Shown: piece after piece, positions 59,930-64,000 of the stretch | Layout of the letters: each line of letters opens with the position of its first letter | How positions within the stretch are numbered: the first letter of the stretch is position 1 | Source of the DNA: Marinibacterium sp050389775 | GTDB lineage: Bacteria > Pseudomonadota > Alphaproteobacteria > Rhodobacterales > Rhodobacteraceae | Assembly (NCBI RefSeq): GCF_050389775.1 | Contig: NZ_CP177144.1 | Coordinates: 1,116,001 to 1,180,000, forward strand | DNA: 64,000 bases | Direction of reading: 5' to 3' | The notes under the pieces: model-generated | What the model was told of the DNA's origin: nothing | The model's database searches: none | Seen by the model: only the letters and a program-made list of their open reading frames with translations | Translations under genes and position numbers: made by a program

Positions 59930-60913
59930 TCAGCCGCCGTAGAGCACGGCATCGGGCAGTTCGTAGCGTTCGGTTCCGTTGATCGAGACCATGTTCAGGT
60001 CGCCGTTCCGGCTATGGCTGGCGGTGGTTCCCGGGTCGCTTCCGACAAGCTGTCCCTCGCGGAAGTCGAGATACCGTTCCCCACCGCCCGGCAGGGCCAC
60101 CCAGACGCTCGCGGTGCCCCCGCTGCCGCGCGAGACACGGAAGGAACAGGTTCCCATGGGTTGCCCCGACGCCGTCGCGCAGGGGACCATGCCCCGTGCT
60201 TCGTGTTGTGCTTCGTGTCCTGCCGGGGCGCCCGCTTCGGCCAGGTAACGGCCTGCCGCCCAGCCGGTCACGCGCATGTCGCCCTGGATCTCGACCTGGC
60301 ACCATCTGGTCTGGCCGTTCATCCGGCAGCCCAGGTTGCGTACCCGGTCGCCATTGGCCAGCTGCCCGACCACCGCATTGCCGGTCCCGGGGCCGGCCCG
60401 CACGTTCAGCGTATCATTCGCCGCGACGCCGGTGACCTGCCACCAGTCCGGCCCGCCGGCCAGCCCATCGGCATAATCCTCGGTGACCGGAGCCGGCTTT
60501 GCCGCGCCGCCGATGGACACGCTCAGCGTATAGTCGGCGCTTTCCCCCCGCCGGGCGGCGCTGCGCATCAGGTAGACGCGGATGCGATAATCGCCCGAGG
60601 TGGGCAGCACGCCGGAATAATGGTTGCCGGCCACCGATCCGATATGGATGGCCGCCGGATCGTTGCCGATCATCAGGTTGAAATAGCCGGCCGGGTTGGT
60701 GGTCGAGAAATCCACGTTCATGGTCTGACCGGCGCTGGCCCCCAGCAGGTAATCGGTGATCTGCTCGCCCTTCAGCGCCCCCCGGATCGTCGCGCCAGAC
60801 GTCCCGGTCGCGAAGGAGACCCGCTTTTCCTCGATCGGCTGCGCCTGGGCCGCCGGCGTCAGGGCCAGGCAGATCAGGGCTGCAAGGCGGAACGGCTTTG
60901 GTGCTTTGATCAT
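59930..60913 (-). CDS. Exported protein with SH3-type domain
   Basis: Secreted protein of 327 residues. The signal peptide is MIKAPKPFRLAALICLALTP cleaved near AQAQ. Residues 25-130 form a beta-sandwich-like region (VDFSTTNPAGYFNLMIGND, SGDYRIRVYLMRSAAR) resembling bacterial pre-peptidase C-terminal domains. A bacterial SH3_3 domain follows at about 155-225 (NDTLNVRAGPGTGNAVVGQL and WCQVEIQGDMRVTGWAAGRY). The C-terminal 80 residues have two cysteines (VPCATAS, GTCSFRVSR). GGAG precedes ATG 60913. It heads the operon with the M13 peptidase, and may bind or guide it at the cell wall. Confidence 0.78.
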   Translation of the reverse strand: MIKAPKPFRLAALICLALTPAAQAQPIEEKRVSFATGTSGATIRGALKGEQITDYLLGASAGQTMNVDFSTTNPAGYFNLMIGNDPAAIHIGSVAGNHYSGVLPTSGDYRIRVYLMRSAARRGESADYTLSVSIGGAAKPAPVTEDYADGLAGGPDWWQVTGVAANDTLNVRAGPGTGNAVVGQLANGDRVRNLGCRMNGQTRWCQVEIQGDMRVTGWAAGRYLAEAGAPAGHEAQHEARGMVPCATASGQPMGTCSFRVSRGSGGTASVWVALPGGGERYLDFREGQLVGSDPGTTASHSRNGDLNMVSINGTERYELPDAVLYGG

Positions 60914-61353
60914 TGACCGCGTCTCCACGTGTTACGATGGCCGCAATGGTTCCTTGGCCGGGGCCGAACCAGTGAGACGACAGCCGCGTCCTTCGAATCG
61001 GCTTGTCCACTGTCTGTCCATTCGAGATGCGATTCATGCTGCGTGCTATCCGGAACGCGTCCAGAGCTATCCATCATCCGCATTTTCGACTGGTCGGGCA
61101 GGCTGGCCAGTGCCGGGCGGCCAGAGATGTCAGAGCCCTGTATTCGCGCGATGAAACAGGCGATGCGGCTGAGCACGATGAGACCTGGGCGCCCGGATCG
61201 AAATCCCGCGCAGATCAAGGTTCAGGAGGGGCGTGGCCTCCCCCGTTTGTCAGGCAAGGTCTCGGACATGGCGCGGTGTTGCTTGCCGTGGACCCGCGCT
61301 ATCCGAAGAAAACCCCGCGCGCAGAGGGTGCGTTGCTGCGCGCGGGGATGGGA
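60914..61353. other. Gap between the FG-GAP gene and the SH3 gene
   Basis: A 440-base gap. Its left end holds the FG-GAP terminator; the remainder must include the promoter of the SH3-M13 operon, but I saw no convincing box pair. A plus-strand frame crosses it without a usable start or any family resemblance. Confidence 0.45.
61306..61347 (-). terminator. Terminator of the FG-GAP gene
   Basis: A perfect 12-bp stem, CCCCGCGCGCAG (61347-61336 on the minus strand) with CTGCGCGCGGGG (61324-61313), closes an 11-base loop and is followed by TTTTCTTCGG. It begins seven bases after the stop codon, a textbook rho-independent terminator. Confidence 0.88.
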
Positions 61354-64000
61354 TCAGGCGACCAGGTCCTGGGCCGCGAGGGCGTGATAGACCGCCATGT
61401 CGATGATGCCGTCGGTCGAACCATCGGCCCCGTCCAGGTCGGCCAGGGTGTCGGCGCCGCCGTAGACCACGTAGGTCGCGCCGGTAGGATAGTGCGGGCT
61501 CGGCGCGCCTGCGTTGGTGGTGGCACCGATCAGCATGTCGCTTATGCCGTCGCCGTTGATGTCGCCCGCGCCCGAGACCGCCGCGCCGAATGCGTCGTCC
61601 GGTTGGACCCCGGTGAAGACATAGCCATCGGTTCCGTCCAGTGCGCCGAGGTCGACGCTTGCGAGGAAGTCGCCATCCACGCCGGTGTCCTTGCCGAAGA
61701 CCAGGAAGGCCTGGCCGGCCATGTCCAGCCCGTTGGCCGTGTCCGATGCGGCACCGATCAGCATGTCGTCGATCCCGTCGCCGTTCACGTCCCCGACCGA
61801 TGTGATGGCCTCGCCGAGATAGGAGCCGTCCTGCAGGCCGGTCATCACGAAGCCGTCGGTGCCATCGAGATCGGCCAGGTAGGTGACGGCGTCGAAATCG
61901 CTGCCGTTCACGGTGTCCTGGCCAAAGACCACAAAGGCCGCGCCGGCATCCGTGGCATCAGCCGTGTCCAGCCCGGCGGCGCCCAGCAGGATGTCGTCGA
62001 TCCCGTCGCCGTTCAGGTCACCGGCGTCGGCCACGTATTCCCCGGCCCAGCTGTCGTCTGCGGGCCCGACGAGGGCAAAGCCGTTGGTCCCGTCCAGCGT
62101 TCCAAGGTCGATGTCGGACGGGAAGCCGGTGGCCTCGCCAAAGACGACATAGGCCTCGCCTTCGCCGGTGCCGTAGACCTCGGCATCCGTCGACCCCAGG
62201 ATGTAATCCGCGATCCCGTCGCCGTTGACGTCGCCCAGCAGGTCCAGCGCATAGCCAAGGCGGGTGTCGTCTTGGGGCCCGTAAAGGGCAAAGCCGTTGG
62301 TCCCGTCCAGGTCGGCCACGTTCAGCGTTGCGTCGAACCCGTCTTCCGTGCCGTAGATGAAATAGACGGCGCCGGTCTGGTCACTGCCATCGGCTTCGGC
62401 CCCGAAGGCACCGACCATGAGGTCGTCGATCCCGTCGCCGTTGACGTCGCCCGCGGCCGAAACCGCGGTGCCCATGTAGTCCATGAAGTCTTCGCCTTCG
62501 ATGACAAAGCCCTCGGAGCCGTCGAGGTCATCGAAGTCGGAAAGCAGCACCTCGGCGGCAAAGTCGCCGTCACGCGCGGTGTCCTTGCCAAAGACCACGT
62601 AGGCCTCTCCCTCGAAATCGTAGGCGCCGATGATCAGGTCGTCGATCCCGTCGCCATTGACGTCTCCTGCCGAGGCCACGGAATAGCCCGCCTCGTTGGA
62701 CCCGCTCAGAACGACACCATTCGTGCCGTCCAGATCCTCGACGGACAGCGTGGCCGGGGTGTAGCCGTCGGCGCCGGTGTCCTGGCCAAAGATCACGTAG
62801 GCGCTGTCATTGCCCGGAGCACCCACCGCGAAATCGTCGATGCCATCGCCGTTGAAATCCCCGGCGGCCGAAAGCGCGGCGCCAAGATCGCCCAGGAACG
62901 TATCGCCCAGGACCATGTAGCCGACCGACCCCGCGGTGATGTCGGTTTCAAAGATCTCCGGGGCGTGCTGCGTCCAGACCAGGTCGATCTCGCCGTCTTC
63001 GAACCCGTCCAGCGCGTCGTAATAGGCCAACCGGTCGGCGCCGCCGTAGATCAGGTAGGTTTCGCCTTCGAAATCGCTCGACCCGATCAGGATGTCGGCA
63101 AAGCCATCCGCGTTGACGTCTCCGGCGTTCGAAACGTCATAGCCGGTGAATGAATTCATCCGGAAGCCGGTGAACTTGTAGCCGATGCTGCTGTTGAAGC
63201 TGGCAAGATTGATCGCGGCATCGAAATCGCCGTTGGTCGCCGTGTCCTGGCCAAGGATCAGGTAGGCCGCACCGGTGGTGGTTTCCGAGTAGAGGTTCGG
63301 CATCTCGTAGGGCTTGCCGATCAGGATGTCGTCGATCCCGTCGCCGTTCACATCGCCCGCCGGGCTGGCCGAGACCCCGAGGGTTTCGAAATACGTGTCG
63401 CCCAGGATCTGAAAGCCGTTCGTCCCGTCCAGGCTTTCCAGGTCGAGCGTGGGCTCGAACTCGGTGTCGGTGCCGAAGACGACATAGGCTTTGCCCTCTT
63501 CGGCGGTGCCGGCATATTGCGCGGTCACCACGAAATCGTCGATGCCATCGTTGTTGATGTCACCGGCCGAGGACACGGCCGTTCCAAGACTGTCATAGCT
63601 GTCGCCACCGGACATGGCGAAGCCGTTCTTGCCGTTCAGCGTGGCAATGTCGAAGCTGTCGCCAAAATCGCCGCCACCGGTGCTGTCGACGCCAAAGATC
63701 ACATAGGTCTCGCCCGTCCGGGAACCGCCGTCGACCTCACGGGTGTTGGCGGTGACGGCAAAATCGTCGATGCCGTCGGCGTTCACGTCGCCGAGTGCCG
63801 ACACGGCCCAGCCCAGTTGGTCGTATTCGGCCAGACCTTCGATGACAAAGCCGTTCTTGCCGTTCAGATCGGCCAGGTTGTAGCTGGCCTGGAACCCTTC
63901 GTCGGTCGCGTCATGGCCAAAGAAGACATAGGCCGCCCCCACGCTGTCGACCCCGCCGAGCTCGGCGTTGTAGGCGCCGATGATGATGTCGTCATAGCCG
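61354..64000 (-). CDS. FG-GAP/integrin-alpha-like calcium-loop repeat protein (partial)
   Basis: A large extracellular-type repeat protein whose 5' end lies beyond the window; the frame is open to 63999, so the ATG at 63942 is internal. At least eleven complete repeats carry the Ca-binding loop D-x-N-x-D-G-x-x-D followed by a hydrophobic-Gly strand (such as DVNGDGIDDMLIGAA), plus one cut at the edge. The motif YGGAD-x-L with a following D-G-x-x-D-G-x-I-D appears twice, once mid-protein near 63000 and once at the C-terminus, and seven loops lie between them. The protein is acidic and lacks cysteines. Adhesion or matrix binding is the family norm. No type I secretion gene is in view. Confidence 0.9.
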   Translation of the reverse strand, partial: GYDDIIIGAYNAELGGVDSVGAAYVFFGHDATDEGFQASYNLADLNGKNGFVIEGLAEYDQLGWAVSALGDVNADGIDDFAVTANTREVDGGSRTGETYVIFGVDSTGGGDFGDSFDIATLNGKNGFAMSGGDSYDSLGTAVSSAGDINNDGIDDFVVTAQYAGTAEEGKAYVVFGTDTEFEPTLDLESLDGTNGFQILGDTYFETLGVSASPAGDVNGDGIDDILIGKPYEMPNLYSETTTGAAYLILGQDTATNGDFDAAINLASFNSSIGYKFTGFRMNSFTGYDVSNAGDVNADGFADILIGSSDFEGETYLIYGGADRLAYYDALDGFEDGEIDLVWTQHAPEIFETDITAGSVGYMVLGDTFLGDLGAALSAAGDFNGDGIDDFAVGAPGNDSAYVIFGQDTGADGYTPATLSVEDLDGTNGVVLSGSNEAGYSVASAGDVNGDGIDDLIIGAYDFEGEAYVVFGKDTARDGDFAAEVLLSDFDDLDGSEGFVIEGEDFMDYMGTAVSAAGDVNGDGIDDLMVGAFGAEADGSDQTGAVYFIYGTEDGFDATLNVADLDGTNGFALYGPQDDTRLGYALDLLGDVNGDGIADYILGSTDAEVYGTGEGEAYVVFGEATGFPSDIDLGTLDGTNGFALVGPADDSWAGEYVADAGDLNGDGIDDILLGAAGLDTADATDAGAAFVVFGQDTVNGSDFDAVTYLADLDGTDGFVMTGLQDGSYLGEAITSVGDVNGDGIDDMLIGAASDTANGLDMAGQAFLVFGKDTGVDGDFLASVDLGALDGTDGYVFTGVQPDDAFGAAVSGAGDINGDGISDMLIGATTNAGAPSPHYPTGATYVVYGGADTLADLDGADGSTDGIIDMAVYHALAAQDLVA

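Noticed and set aside
61003..63153. Plus-strand 716-codon frame opposite the FG-GAP gene
   Set aside because: Its apparent repeats are the complement of the Ca-loop repeats; it has no start signal or domain.

Overview
The window is about 69-70% G+C, densely coded, and reads as a chromosomal segment of an alphaproteobacterium, most likely of the Rhodobacteraceae/Roseobacter group. The evidence is gene content: COQ9, the DUF1013/TrcR cell-cycle regulator, an SRP RNA gene upstream of dnaX-ybaB-recR, a membrane-anchored CycM-like cytochrome c, taurine:pyruvate aminotransferase with a TauR-type operator, and an elongator tRNA-Met with the sequence usual in that family. I could not fix a genus. No transposase, integrase, phage gene, CRISPR array or plasmid replication gene was seen.

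Layout. 1-8.2 kb: a patatin-like lipase, then taurine uptake and first-step catabolism (tauABC on the minus strand, divergent from tpa), then a GNAT acetyltransferase. 8.2-21 kb: a tandem-repeat/hairpin gap, an ArsR regulator with a DUF318/ArsP permease, a GMC oxidoreductase, a two-GAF protein, rpsU, COQ9, two zeta-crystallin-type quinone oxidoreductases, an exported protein, an alpha/beta-hydrolase-like protein, a sulfotransferase, RNase T2 and TrcR. 21-27 kb: ChaC, an ECF sigma/anti-sigma pair facing a secreted DUF7282 protein, recR, ybaB, and two tandem secreted paralogues lying between ybaB and dnaX. 27-37 kb: dnaX, an ankyrin protein, the SRP RNA, a 5'-nucleotidase/CpdB-type enzyme, NudC, an SRPBCC protein, ExoD, prephenate dehydratase and a membrane cytochrome c. 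37-44 kb: a complete yejABEF peptide-type ABC importer, then a 50-residue protein divergent from a LysR regulator. 45-55 kb: a D,D-carboxypeptidase with SPOR domain, a TAXI-type binding protein, a HAD hydrolase, clpS, an RsmC-like methyltransferase, an SDR protein lacking the catalytic lysine, hemF, a YghU-type GST, and the divergent hemC and hemE. 55.4-64 kb: tRNA-Met and then a looser, accessory-looking stretch: a (TCTTCG)9 microsatellite, an AraC regulator, a small lipoprotein, an M13 metallopeptidase with an SH3-domain partner, and a large Ca-loop FG-GAP protein running off the right edge.

How genes work together. tauABC and tpa import taurine and transaminate it to sulfoacetaldehyde; xsc and tauR are not here. 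yejABEF forms one importer operon. hemF, hemC and hemE are three haem-biosynthesis genes within 4.3 kb. dnaX, ybaB and recR form the usual replication/recombination cluster with the SRP RNA upstream. Signals read directly from the bases include a TauR-like direct repeat, an ECF-type autoregulatory promoter, two stable-RNA promoters of the same design, several intrinsic terminators, and a 26-bp element found four times, each shortly downstream of a gene 3' end and in that gene's orientation.
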